7,515 nucleotides of DNA from Deltaproteobacteria bacterium (GCA_003646875.1 QMLT01000075.1:1-7515), one strand, 5' to 3'; shown: positions 1-5,579, numbered from the stretch's first letter. Notes: a model not told the origin generated them from the letters alone. Numbers and translations are program-made.

Positions 1-65
1 GGAATGAAGCCACCGCAATATTAGGATATGTTAAACAGAAAGGAGTTGAAATATGTATAAGATAG
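1..65 (+). other. possible 3' tail of an upstream gene
   Basis: The window opens before the first complete gene. Two plus frames could be C-terminal tails of a gene cut by the window edge. The frame starting at base 1 reads GMKPPQY and stops at 22-24. The frame starting at base 3 reads NEATAILGYVKQKGVEICIR and stops at 63-65, which would overlap the ferredoxin start by 13 bases. Neither is long enough to assign to a family. The ferredoxin ribosome binding site (AGGAG at 41-45) lies inside this stretch, so an upstream gene would be tightly linked to it. Confidence 0.2.
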
Positions 66-241
66 AGGTTGATGAAGAAAAATGTATCGGATGCAGTGAG
101 TGTGTGGATGTCTGCCCTGTGGATGTCTATGAGATACAGAATGAAAAGTCAGTTCCTGTGCATGCAGAGGAATGTATTGGCTGCGAAAGCTGTATAGAGG
201 CCTGCGAACAGGAGGCTATCACTGTTACAGAAGTTGAGTGA
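53..241 (+). CDS. small 2[4Fe-4S] ferredoxin
   Basis: This is a 62-residue cytoplasmic electron carrier of the bacterial-type 2[4Fe-4S] ferredoxin family. Two cluster motifs are complete. The first is Cys11-Ile-Gly-Cys14-Ser-Glu-Cys17 with Cys21-Pro22. The second is Cys41-Ile-Gly-Cys44-Glu-Ser-Cys47 with Cys51. In ferredoxins of this type the first three cysteines of one motif and the last of the other bind each cluster. The protein is strongly acidic and has no extension, which is usual for the family. The ATG at 53 is preceded by AGGAG at 41-45 with 7-base spacing. Two MinD-type ATPases downstream carry the same fold as an inserted domain, so this free ferredoxin may supply electrons to the same cluster-handling pathway; that partner assignment is inference. 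The family assignment is near certain, the physiological partner unknown. Confidence 0.93.
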   Translation: MYKIEVDEEKCIGCSECVDVCPVDVYEIQNEKSVPVHAEECIGCESCIEACEQEAITVTEVE

Positions 242-292
242 AATGTGAATAAAAAAAGATAAAGTATAAAATGGGATTAGACTGTATTCTCT

Positions 293-354
293 GCCTTGCC
301 AGGCAGGCCTGTTAAGGCGACCTGACGATTGTCCAGGATCAATGAATGACTGGA
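293..354 (+). promoter_or_regulatory. possible structured leader with alternative stems
   Basis: The gap between the ferredoxin and Mrp genes holds consecutive potential RNA hairpins. In the first, GCCTT (293-297) pairs with AAGGC (314-318) and encloses CAGG (300-303) with CCTG (308-311). In the second, CCTG (321-324) and AC (325-326) pair with GT (331-332) and CAGG (334-337), around a GATT loop with C333 bulged. TCCAG at 332-336 could instead pair with CTGGA at 350-354, which would exclude the second hairpin. A terminator-like hairpin follows at 384-412. Hairpins with an alternative pairing before a terminator resemble an attenuator or riboswitch leader for the Mrp gene. I recognise no known riboswitch class, and short stems of this size can occur by chance. 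Confidence 0.3.
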
Positions 355-383
355 TGAGGATCACAAGAAAACTTCCCAGATGA

Positions 384-422
384 AAGGCCTTCGGATAAGA
401 TAAGAAGGCCTTGCTATTTTTT
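384..422 (+). terminator. intrinsic terminator-like hairpin
   Basis: AAGGCCTTC (384-392) and GAAGGCCTT (404-412) form a perfect 9-bp stem around an 11-base loop. After GCTA comes a run of six T at 417-422. The four bases between stem and T-run are more than ideal, but the arrangement otherwise fits a rho-independent terminator. It lies 143 bases after the ferredoxin stop and 71 bases before the Mrp start. It could therefore end the ferredoxin transcript or act as a conditional attenuator for the downstream operon. Confidence 0.6.
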
Positions 423-493
423 CGTAAAAGAGTAAAACGATTCTGGAATTGATTCTTTACTAGACACCATATTAAAAAGGAGAGCACACCATA

Positions 494-1330
494 ATGCAAC
501 AAGACGAACAAATGAAGCGCAAACAGGCCATGATGAAGGCCCAGGATGAAGAGATAAAAGAAAAACTTAAAGAATTTAAGAACAAGATATTGGTAATGAG
601 TGGAAAAGGAGGTGTTGGCAAAAGCACTGTTGCTGCCTACCTTGCAGTGGGACTCGCCAGGAAAGGCTTCCAGGTAGGACTCATGGATGTGGATTTGCAT
701 GGTCCGAGCATACCCAGGCTTCTTGGGCTCAAGGGAGAAATAGTCTCCTCTCCCGGGCTCAAAAAAGGCATTCCCCTAAGCTATCTCCCAAACATGCAGG
801 TTATGTCAATAGAGTCGCTCCTTGGCGATAAGGATACCGCTACTATCTGGAGAGGACCATTAAAGATAGGGGTCATTAAGCAGTTTATCAATGACATTGC
901 CTGGAGCAGTTCGGACTACCTGATTATTGACTGTCCTCCTGGCACAGGGGACGAACCATTAACCATCGCCCAGACCATTCCAGATACCAGGGCGCTTATT
1001 GTAACCACACCTCAGGAAATCTCCCTTTCCGATGTGCGGAAGTCAATCAATTTCTGCCGTCAGGTCAATATGAATATCATTGGGTTAATTGAAAATATGA
1101 GTGGCCTTACCTGTCCTTACTGTGGGAAGACTATTGATCTATTTAAGACAGACGGTGGAATGATCACTGCCAAAAAGGCAGGCCTGACCTTACTGGGTAG
1201 CCTCCCTTTGGAACCAGAGATTGTCATAGAGGGTGATATAGGTAGTGTGGCATGGATGGATAAAGAGGATATGCCCTATACAATAAGTTTTAATAAGATT
1301 GTAGATATGGTGGCGGATTTTACCAAATAG
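494..1330 (+). CDS. mrp: Mrp/NBP35-family iron-sulfur carrier ATPase
   Basis: This 278-residue cytoplasmic P-loop ATPase of the Mrp/ApbC/NBP35 family binds a [4Fe-4S] cluster at its dimer interface and is thought to transfer it to apoproteins. After a charged helical N-terminus (about 1-30) comes a deviant Walker A, GKGGVGKST (37-45). The family signature DVDLHGPSIP (65-74) follows, then DCPPGTGD (146-153) in the Walker B/switch II region. Cys207-Pro-Tyr-Cys210 is the CXXC pair that bridges the cluster between subunits. It lacks the N-terminal four-cysteine motif of eukaryotic NBP35, the MIP18/DUF59 domain of some Mrp proteins, and the C-terminal ORP domain of Desulfovibrio MrpORP. A separate NifX/ORP-type gene lies at 5580-6092. 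AAGGAG at 477-482 supports the ATG. It probably heads the ATPase operon. Confidence 0.93.
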   Translation: MQQDEQMKRKQAMMKAQDEEIKEKLKEFKNKILVMSGKGGVGKSTVAAYLAVGLARKGFQVGLMDVDLHGPSIPRLLGLKGEIVSSPGLKKGIPLSYLPNMQVMSIESLLGDKDTATIWRGPLKIGVIKQFINDIAWSSSDYLIIDCPPGTGDEPLTIAQTIPDTRALIVTTPQEISLSDVRKSINFCRQVNMNIIGLIENMSGLTCPYCGKTIDLFKTDGGMITAKKAGLTLLGSLPLEPEIVIEGDIGSVAWMDKEDMPYTISFNKIVDMVADFTK

Positions 1331-1390
1331 GAATTCTCTCATACAGAGCAGTGAGTATGCTGAATACTTTAAGAAAACAGGATAATTACT

Positions 1391-2233
1391 ATGATTATAA
1401 GCATAGCAAGCGGAAAGGGTGGAACAGGAAAGACAACTATCGCGACCAACCTGGCTGTAGCCCTTGACACTGATGTCAACCTTCTGGATTGTGATGTAGA
1501 AGAGCCAAATGACCATATCTTCATCCAACCAGAGATTACCCGCACCGAAAAGGTAAGCCTCAAGGTTCCCCAGGTAGACATGAATAGATGTAACCTGTGT
1601 GGAAAATGTCAAGAGATCTGCCAGTTTCAGGCCATTGTTGTTGTAGGCAAAACGACCTTAACCTTTCCAGAGTTGTGTCACAGTTGTGGCGGATGTATGG
1701 AGGTCTGCCCTGAGAACGCCATTACGGAAATAGACAGGGAAATGGGGATCTTCGAGGCTGGCTCTCGGGATGGTTTAGAGTTTGCCTATGGCCGGCTCTT
1801 TGTAGGACAGGTAATGGCTGTACCTGTAATTGAAAGGGTCAGGAAAGCGATTCAGCCGAACAAGGTGAATATCATCGATGCCCCTCCTGGCACCTCATGC
1901 CCGGTGATCAGTTCGGTAAAGGACACTGATTTTCTGATACTTGTCACTGAACCTACCCCATTTGGTCTCAACGATCTCAAGCTTGCTGTTGGCATGGTGA
2001 AGATACTCAACATCCCCTACGGCATTGTCATAAATCGTTCGGATCTTGGTGATAATAAGGTGATGGAATATGCCAACGAGGAGAACATCCCTATTCTCAT
2101 GGAGATACCTTTTGATCGCCAGATCGCAGAGAACTATTCTAAAGGTAACCTCCTGGTAAAGGAGTTACCTGAATGGAAAGAAAGATTTATTCACCTTTAT
2201 GAGGATGTAGTGAAGTATGCAAAAAAAAGCTAA
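1391..2233 (+). CDS. MinD-superfamily ATPase with inserted 2[4Fe-4S] ferredoxin domain (first of pair)
   Basis: This is a 280-residue cytoplasmic ATPase of the ferredoxin-containing MinD type (COG1149-like). The deviant Walker A is SGKGGTGKTT (7-16), with signature Lys9. The switch I region is DCDVEEPN (33-40). A ferredoxin domain is inserted at about 60-115, with Cys67/70/73/77 and Cys96/99/102/106, enough for two [4Fe-4S] clusters. The switch II motif DAPPGTSCPV (163-172) follows the insert. Homologous pairs belong to the ORP loci of Desulfovibrio and occur widely in anaerobes. Their exact reaction is unsettled, but ATP-driven cluster or metal insertion is the common proposal. A modest AGGAT (1379-1383) precedes the ATG. 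The gene is 60 bases after mrp and overlaps the next gene by 17 bases, so the two are probably translationally coupled. This is not a cell-division MinD: the membrane-targeting amphipathic tail is not evident. Confidence 0.92.
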   Translation: MIISIASGKGGTGKTTIATNLAVALDTDVNLLDCDVEEPNDHIFIQPEITRTEKVSLKVPQVDMNRCNLCGKCQEICQFQAIVVVGKTTLTFPELCHSCGGCMEVCPENAITEIDREMGIFEAGSRDGLEFAYGRLFVGQVMAVPVIERVRKAIQPNKVNIIDAPPGTSCPVISSVKDTDFLILVTEPTPFGLNDLKLAVGMVKILNIPYGIVINRSDLGDNKVMEYANEENIPILMEIPFDRQIAENYSKGNLLVKELPEWKERFIHLYEDVVKYAKKS

Positions 2234-3095
2234 TATAAAAGAACTGATTGTGATAAGCGGCAAGGGTGGAACCGGAAAGACCAGTTTGCTTGGCGCCTTT
2301 GCCTCTCTGGCCAAAGATAAGGTCCTGTGTGATGCCGATGTAGATGCGGCAGACCTTTATCTTATCCTGGAGCCGGACATACAGGAGAGACATGACTTCC
2401 AAGAGGGACATACAGCGGAAATAGACCCTGATAAGTGCACTGAATGCGGTTTGTGCAGGAAATTATGCCGCTTCCATGCCATTAGTTCCGAGTTTATAGT
2501 AGACCCTATTGACTGTGAAGGCTGTGGCGTATGTGTCTACTTCTGCCCGGAAGATGCCATCAATTTCCCTGTAAAAACATGTGGCGAATTATTTGTATCA
2601 GAGACCCGGTGTGGTCCAATGGCACATGCCAGGCTTGGCATTGCCGAGGATAACTCCGGAAAGCTCGTCACCTTAACTCGAAAGCATGCCAATGACCTGG
2701 CACATAAAAGAGATCTCAACCTCATCCTTACTGATGGACCACCAGGGGTGGCCTGTCCTGTGATTGCCTCTATTGCTGGCGCTACAGGGGTGCTGATTGT
2801 GACCGAACCGACCCTCTCTGGCCACCATGATATGGATAGAGTAGTTGAGTTAGCCAACCACTTTCAGATTCCCGCATTCGTGTGTATCAATAAATATGAT
2901 CTTAATGTAGAAATGACAGAGACAATAGAGGCGTATGCTCAAGATAAAGGTGTGCCCGTCATGGGGAGAATCCCCTTTGATCCTCTATTTACCAGGGCTA
3001 TGGTTGAAAAGCAAACCATCATCGAGTATGACGGCAGCTCTAATGCAGCTCAGGCAGTCAAGGAAATATGGGAAAGGCTGGAATCGAGATTATAA
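2217..3095 (+). CDS. MinD-superfamily ATPase with inserted 2[4Fe-4S] ferredoxin domain (second of pair)
   Basis: This 292-residue protein has the same architecture as its upstream neighbour but is clearly diverged. The deviant Walker A is SGKGGTGKTS (14-23), with signature Lys16, and the switch I region is DADVDAADL (39-47). The ferredoxin insert has Cys74/77/80/84 and Cys100/103/106/110. The switch II motif is DGPPGVACPV (173-182). Additional cysteines at 122 and 132, just after the insert, are absent from the first paralogue. Such pairs are always-adjacent partners in ORP-type loci, which suggests a heterodimer; that is inference here. The ATG at 2217 lies inside the end of the preceding gene, 12 bases after GAGG (2201-2204). 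This is a long spacing, consistent with re-initiation by ribosomes finishing the first gene. The overlap includes a run of eight A at 2221-2228. Confidence 0.92.
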   Translation: MQKKANIKELIVISGKGGTGKTSLLGAFASLAKDKVLCDADVDAADLYLILEPDIQERHDFQEGHTAEIDPDKCTECGLCRKLCRFHAISSEFIVDPIDCEGCGVCVYFCPEDAINFPVKTCGELFVSETRCGPMAHARLGIAEDNSGKLVTLTRKHANDLAHKRDLNLILTDGPPGVACPVIASIAGATGVLIVTEPTLSGHHDMDRVVELANHFQIPAFVCINKYDLNVEMTETIEAYAQDKGVPVMGRIPFDPLFTRAMVEKQTIIEYDGSSNAAQAVKEIWERLESRL

Positions 3096-3127
3096 GGAGA
3101 ATCAATGATTTGTTAACTCACCAAGAG

Positions 3128-3155
3128 TTGACCTACTTTATAGTTGATTTATAGA
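3128..3155 (+). promoter_or_regulatory. possible promoter for the FmdB-IscU gene group
   Basis: TTGACC (3128-3133) resembles a -35 box and TATAGA (3150-3155) a -10 box, with a 16-base spacer. They lie in the 96-base gap after the second ATPase gene and about 37 bases before the FmdB start. The match is moderate (5 of 6 and 4 of 6 to the sigma-70 consensus). It suggests that the FmdB, IscU-like and possibly J-protein genes can be transcribed separately from the ATPase operon. Confidence 0.35.
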
Positions 3156-3156
3156 G

Positions 3157-3170
3157 GAAAAAGCTTTTTC
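3157..3170 (+). promoter_or_regulatory. 14-base perfect palindrome, possible operator
   Basis: GAAAAAGCTTTTTC is a perfect inverted repeat without a spacer. It lies directly after the promoter-like -10 box, about where transcription would begin, which is a common position for a repressor operator. With no loop it would be a poor RNA hairpin, so a terminator role is less likely. An A-run meeting a T-run can form a palindrome by chance in AT-rich DNA, so this is tentative. It does not resemble the palindrome before the ArsR gene. Confidence 0.3.
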
Positions 3171-3191
3171 ATTAATTCAAGAGGATAAACA

Positions 3192-3440
3192 ATGCCCATT
3201 TATGAATATAGATGCAATCAATGTGGAAAGGTATCAGAGATATTAGTTGGGGTAGGCTCTGACGATGAGGTTTTTACCTGCAAACATTGCGGGAATAATA
3301 AGTTAGAAAAAATTTTATCGGTCTCCTCGTTTACCTTTTCAGATAGCAGTCGAGCTCCTGGAACCACCTGTTGTGGAAGAGAAGAGCGCTGCGATACACC
3401 TCCATGCTCAACAGGGGGAATCTGCAGGAGAGATCAATAA
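3192..3440 (+). CDS. FmdB-family zinc-ribbon protein with cysteine-rich tail
   Basis: This is an 82-residue protein of the FmdB/regulatory zinc-ribbon family, a small widespread family whose molecular role is poorly defined. The N-terminus MPIYEYRC is the family signature. Cys8-X2-Cys11 and Cys30-X2-Cys33 form the zinc ribbon, and the stretch EKILSVSSF (39-47) matches the usual end of the domain. The tail after residue 55 contains Cys60, Cys61, Cys67, Cys72 and Cys78, so it might bind a second metal or cluster; tails of this kind vary in the family. GAGGAT at 3181-3186 supports the start. Its stop is 17 bases before the IscU-like gene, so the two probably share a transcript. That context suggests a role in metal-cluster assembly, but this is inference. 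Confidence 0.85.
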   Translation: MPIYEYRCNQCGKVSEILVGVGSDDEVFTCKHCGNNKLEKILSVSSFTFSDSSRAPGTTCCGREERCDTPPCSTGGICRRDQ

Positions 3441-3457
3441 AGGAGGAAGATTGATAA

Positions 3458-3949
3458 ATGTCAGAGGATTTTGATAAGGCAATGGATGAATTACAGGCGT
3501 CTGTTATAGAGGATGCCCGAAAGATATATTCAGAAAAGGTCATAGAAAGGTGGCTTAATCCGAAGTATATGGGAGAGATGGAGAATCCTCAGGGATATGG
3601 AAAGGTTACAGGGACATGTGGAGACACTGTGCAGATTTTTCTGAGGGCTGATAATAACAAAATCATTGATGCCAGATTTATTACTGATGGATGCGCTACT
3701 ACTATTGCTGCAGGCTGTATGGCCTGTGAGCTTGCCATGGGTAAGCCTTTGAAAGAAGCATTCAAAATCACTAAGGATATAATCTTAGAAGAGTTAGGCG
3801 GTCTTCCAGAGGAAAGCATTCACTGTGCGCTGTTGGCATCCGATACCCTGAAAGCCGCCTTGAACGACTACATTCAATCCAAAAATGATCCGTGGAGGAA
3901 ACTATATAAAAAACATGAGGGAGACGGAAAGATGCGAGGTTTAGTATAA
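3458..3949 (+). CDS. IscU/NifU-N-type iron-sulfur cluster scaffold
   Basis: This 163-residue cytoplasmic scaffold is predicted to assemble [2Fe-2S] or [4Fe-4S] clusters and hand them on. The three cluster cysteines are present: Cys54 in GTCGD (with Asp56), Cys79 in TDGCAT, and Cys123 preceded by His122. Extra cysteines Cys87 and Cys90 lie in the following helix. Two differences from classical IscU stand out. The chaperone-recognition motif LPPVK before the last cysteine is replaced by LPEES, and HCS has become HCA. The protein also has an N-terminal helix and a basic C-terminal tail (about 140-163). It lacks the [2Fe-2S] and Nfu domains of full NifU. AGGAGG (3441-3446) with 11-base spacing supports the ATG. 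No cysteine desulfurase is in the window, so sulfur must come from elsewhere. Confidence 0.9.
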   Translation: MSEDFDKAMDELQASVIEDARKIYSEKVIERWLNPKYMGEMENPQGYGKVTGTCGDTVQIFLRADNNKIIDARFITDGCATTIAAGCMACELAMGKPLKEAFKITKDIILEELGGLPEESIHCALLASDTLKAALNDYIQSKNDPWRKLYKKHEGDGKMRGLV

Positions 3950-4044
3950 AGGTTCTGCCTTTTCCGACAAAGAATATAAATTGAAGACACCTATTTCAAC
4001 TATTCTTAGTTCCAGGGGATTTTCAGGAAGCATCGGTAAAAAAC

Positions 4045-4680
4045 ATGAATAATAAGAAGGACTACTACAGTATATTGGGAGTGAATCGGTATGCCACCCA
4101 GGAGGAGATTAAGAGGGCATATCGAAGGCTTGCCCTTAAGTATCATCCAGATAGAAAGCCTGATGACAAAGAAGCAGAAGAGAAATTCAAGAAGATAGGC
4201 GAGGCCTACGCGGTATTGGGCGACCAGGAGAAAAGAAGGACGTATGATCAGTTTGGCCCCAGCCAATTCTGGCAAAGGTATCAACCAGAAGACATCTTCA
4301 AAACTTTCAGCTTCAAAAACCTGCTTTGGGAATTTGGCTTAAGGTTCGATGAAGAGACTTCTCGCCAGTCCTTTTTTGGCCCCAGACATAGGGGTTGCGG
4401 TTGGAGGAAAGGTGGATTTTTCCGAGGAAGCTTCTTCCAGGATCATCCTGATGCTCTCCGGGGAAACAATAACGCTATCTATGATATTCCTCTAAACTCC
4501 ACTGAGGCTCTCTTGGGAACGGAAAAAGAGATATTATTAAAGAGGGGATGGGAAACCGAAAGGGTTACAATCAAGATACCACCCGGTTTGAAAAACAATA
4601 CTTTACTCTCCGTTTCCCTGAAAGAGGGATATTATCCCGAGGAGAAATTTTACCTGAGGGTAAAGGTATTAAATGACTGA
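4045..4680 (+). CDS. short J-domain co-chaperone with single C-terminal domain
   Basis: This 211-residue protein would stimulate an Hsp70 ATPase through its J domain. The J domain spans about residues 5-70 and starts with DYYSILGV. It has the essential His34-Pro35-Asp36 in KYHPDRK, and the usual helix IV ending near RRTYDQFG. Residues 72-135 are rich in Phe, Gly and Arg, like a G/F linker. Residues about 141-211 resemble a DnaJ/CbpA C-terminal substrate domain (EALLGTEKEI, VTIKIPPGLKNNTLLSVSL, then a YLRVKV end). There is no cysteine-rich zinc domain, and at 211 residues it is shorter than DnaJ or CbpA (over 300), so one C-terminal domain is missing. The ribosome site is weak (AGGAAG at 4025-4030, 14 bases away). 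Next to the scaffold gene it may serve cluster transfer, but it is DnaJ/CbpA-like and not HscB-like. Confidence 0.85.
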   Translation: MNNKKDYYSILGVNRYATQEEIKRAYRRLALKYHPDRKPDDKEAEEKFKKIGEAYAVLGDQEKRRTYDQFGPSQFWQRYQPEDIFKTFSFKNLLWEFGLRFDEETSRQSFFGPRHRGCGWRKGGFFRGSFFQDHPDALRGNNNAIYDIPLNSTEALLGTEKEILLKRGWETERVTIKIPPGLKNNTLLSVSLKEGYYPEEKFYLRVKVLND

Positions 4681-4723
4681 AATGCTCTTGAAAATAGTAA
4701 ATATTTTGAAATTATACCAAGAC

Positions 4724-4822
4724 CTATCTTGCCCAGAATTTACCTTTCTCTGCCTCTATGAAGCTCAACTTATTAAACCTCTTCTTAGGCAGGGTCCTAA
4801 TGTAGTAAGCTAATACGGACAT
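4724..4822 (-). CDS. possible 32-codon small ORF, function unknown
   Basis: In the long gap between the J-protein and ArsR genes, the minus strand reads ATG at 4822-4820 to TAG at 4726-4724. It is preceded by a strong ribosome binding site, AAGGAG (complement of 4830-4835), 7 bases away. The product starts MSVLAYYIRTLPKKRFNKLS, is basic, and has no cysteine or clear membrane segment. I do not recognise it. A hairpin (4851-4880) lies just upstream of it on the same strand. It could be a small protein gene, the decayed start of a longer gene such as a transposase, or a chance ORF. The well-placed ribosome site is the only positive evidence. Confidence 0.25.
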   Translation of the reverse strand: MSVLAYYIRTLPKKRFNKLSFIEAEKGKFWAR

Positions 4823-4850
4823 TGTCTTTCTCCTTTCAGCCACTCTTACC

Positions 4851-4880
4851 CTAAACGGCAGCCCTGTGTGCCGATTTTAG
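4851..4880 (-). other. GC-rich hairpin in intergenic region
   Basis: CTAAA (4851-4855) plus CGGCA (4856-4860) pair with TGCCG (4869-4873) plus TTTAG (4876-4880). The result is a 10-bp stem with a 2-base bulge (4874-4875) and an 8-base loop. It sits in a GC-rich patch (4841-4920, about 59% GC by count) within otherwise AT-rich intergenic DNA. A shorter hairpin, GGAC (4898-4901) with GTCC (4907-4910), lies next to it. No T-run follows on either strand, so it is not an obvious terminator. It may be part of a structured RNA or the leader of the minus-strand small ORF. The rest of the 4681-4965 gap shows nothing I can support. Confidence 0.4.
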
Positions 4881-4965
4881 CGGTCGGTTACATCCGCGGA
4901 CGGAAGGTCCTGTGCTCTCCCTAGAATTGTTTGGAAGATTGTGAACCGGTTGTAGAGAAATAGTC

Positions 4966-4994
4966 TTGACAAATGTTTTTTATTATTATAATAA
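4966..4994 (+). promoter_or_regulatory. promoter of the ArsR-family gene
   Basis: A perfect -35 hexamer TTGACA (4966-4971) is followed by AT-rich DNA holding TAATAA (4989-4994) at a 17-base spacing and a perfect TATAAT (4987-4992) at a 15-base spacing. Either fits a sigma-70 promoter that would start transcription about base 4999-5002, inside the palindrome that follows. This is the best promoter match in the window, and it points to the ArsR gene being transcribed separately from the upstream group. Confidence 0.65.
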
Positions 4995-4997
4995 TAC

Positions 4998-5021
4998 ATT
5001 ATTGCATTATAATGCACTAAT
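4998..5021 (+). promoter_or_regulatory. ArsR-type operator palindrome
   Basis: The core TGCATTATAATGCA (5003-5016) is a perfect 14-base inverted repeat. Allowing one mismatched pair (5002/5017), the symmetry extends to 24 bases (4998-5021). It overlaps the expected transcription start and lies 11 bases before the ArsR start codon. ArsR-family repressors typically bind AT-rich imperfect palindromes of this size across their own promoter, so autorepression is the natural reading. I found no second copy of the core in the gaps before the NifX-like or TSUP genes. Confidence 0.65.
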
Positions 5022-5032
5022 ACAAATTCATT

Positions 5033-5401
5033 ATGCCGCGAAATTCAAAAAAAATCTGGAAGAAGGGGAGATTGGGAGGCTACCAGGGGTATTATGCAGA
5101 GGATCCCAGGACGCGTTTCTTTGCATCATTGGCCTGCGACCAGAGGATAGAAATTTTAAAACTCCTCCGGGAAGGAGAGAAATGTACATGTGACCTGGCT
5201 CCGAAACTACGGGTGGATATATCTGTCGTGTCTCGACATCTGGCAATCCTAAAGAGCATGGGACTTGTTATTAGCTGGAAAGAGGGAGTGAATAATTATT
5301 ACTCAGTAGCGGACAAGCGTATCTTTGATATTCTAGATACAGCTTCGAAAATCATGAAGGATACTGCAGAGCGCCAGAGGAACATTTTTACTAAACTTTG
5401 A
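5033..5401 (+). CDS. ArsR/SmtB-family metal- or sulfur-responsive repressor
   Basis: This 122-residue winged-helix repressor is predicted to dissociate from DNA on binding its signal. The N-terminal 20 residues are basic. The core begins with DPRTRFFASLACDQRIEILK (24-43), then EKCTCDLAPKL (49-59), the recognition helix SVVSRHLAILKSMGLV (64-79), and the wing KEGVNNYYSV (83-92). Cys51-X-Cys53-Asp matches the CVCD metal site of arsenic-sensing ArsR. However, the third ligand cysteine is Ala56, and another cysteine, Cys35, occupies the first helix. The inducer could therefore be a thiophilic metal(loid) or a reactive sulfur species. The ATG at 5033 has no good ribosome site, so translation may be weak. 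A TTG at 5072 follows a purine-rich stretch but at too short a spacing. The operator directly upstream suggests autoregulation. Confidence 0.88.
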   Translation: MPRNSKKIWKKGRLGGYQGYYAEDPRTRFFASLACDQRIEILKLLREGEKCTCDLAPKLRVDISVVSRHLAILKSMGLVISWKEGVNNYYSVADKRIFDILDTASKIMKDTAERQRNIFTKL

Positions 5402-5442
5402 GATTTAAAGGATTTTGAATGAGAAAATATTTAAAACTGGGC

Positions 5443-5467
5443 AAAAATGTTCTTGGATCCCATTTTT
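5443..5467 (+). terminator. weak hairpin after the ArsR gene
   Basis: AAAAATG (5443-5449) pairs with CATTTTT (5461-5467) around an 11-base loop. A competing pairing of TGGG (5438-5441) with CCCA (5459-5462) is possible. The 5' A-run and 3' T-run make it look like a weak, possibly bidirectional terminator, but the stem is AT-rich and no T-run follows it. The remaining bases to 5563 are very AT-rich. TAATAT at 5542-5547 could be a -10 box for the next gene, but I see no convincing -35 partner. Confidence 0.25.
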
Positions 5468-5579
5468 CAAAAAAAGGTTATTGAACGTTTCCCAAGTTGT
5501 TGGTCTGCAGAGAAATGAATATTTTTATTAGTAACCTAAAATAATATTAAAATAACAAAATAGAAGGAGGTAAAAAACT

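Noticed and set aside
149..700. A 183-codon open frame on the minus strand across the ferredoxin-mrp gap.
   Set aside because: It overlaps two well-supported genes, its product shows no family features, and it runs antisense to the P-loop region. It is a chance frame.
1354..1368. AGTAT/ATACT hairpin between mrp and the first MinD-ferredoxin gene.
   Set aside because: A 5-bp AT-rich stem without a proper T-run is too weak to call a terminator, and the spacing suggests one operon.
1190..1612. A 140-codon minus-strand open frame across the mrp-ATPase junction.
   Set aside because: It is antisense to two clear genes and its composition has no recognisable domain.
1391..3095. Calling the tandem ATPases MinD cell-division proteins.
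   Set aside because: Both have two-cluster ferredoxin inserts, and no MinC or MinE is nearby. They belong to the ferredoxin-containing branch, although ORP systems have been linked to division-related phenotypes.
4998..5021. Palindrome considered as an attachment site or insertion-element end.
   Set aside because: There is no recombinase, no second copy and no target duplication in the window. Its position on the promoter of an ArsR gene explains it better.
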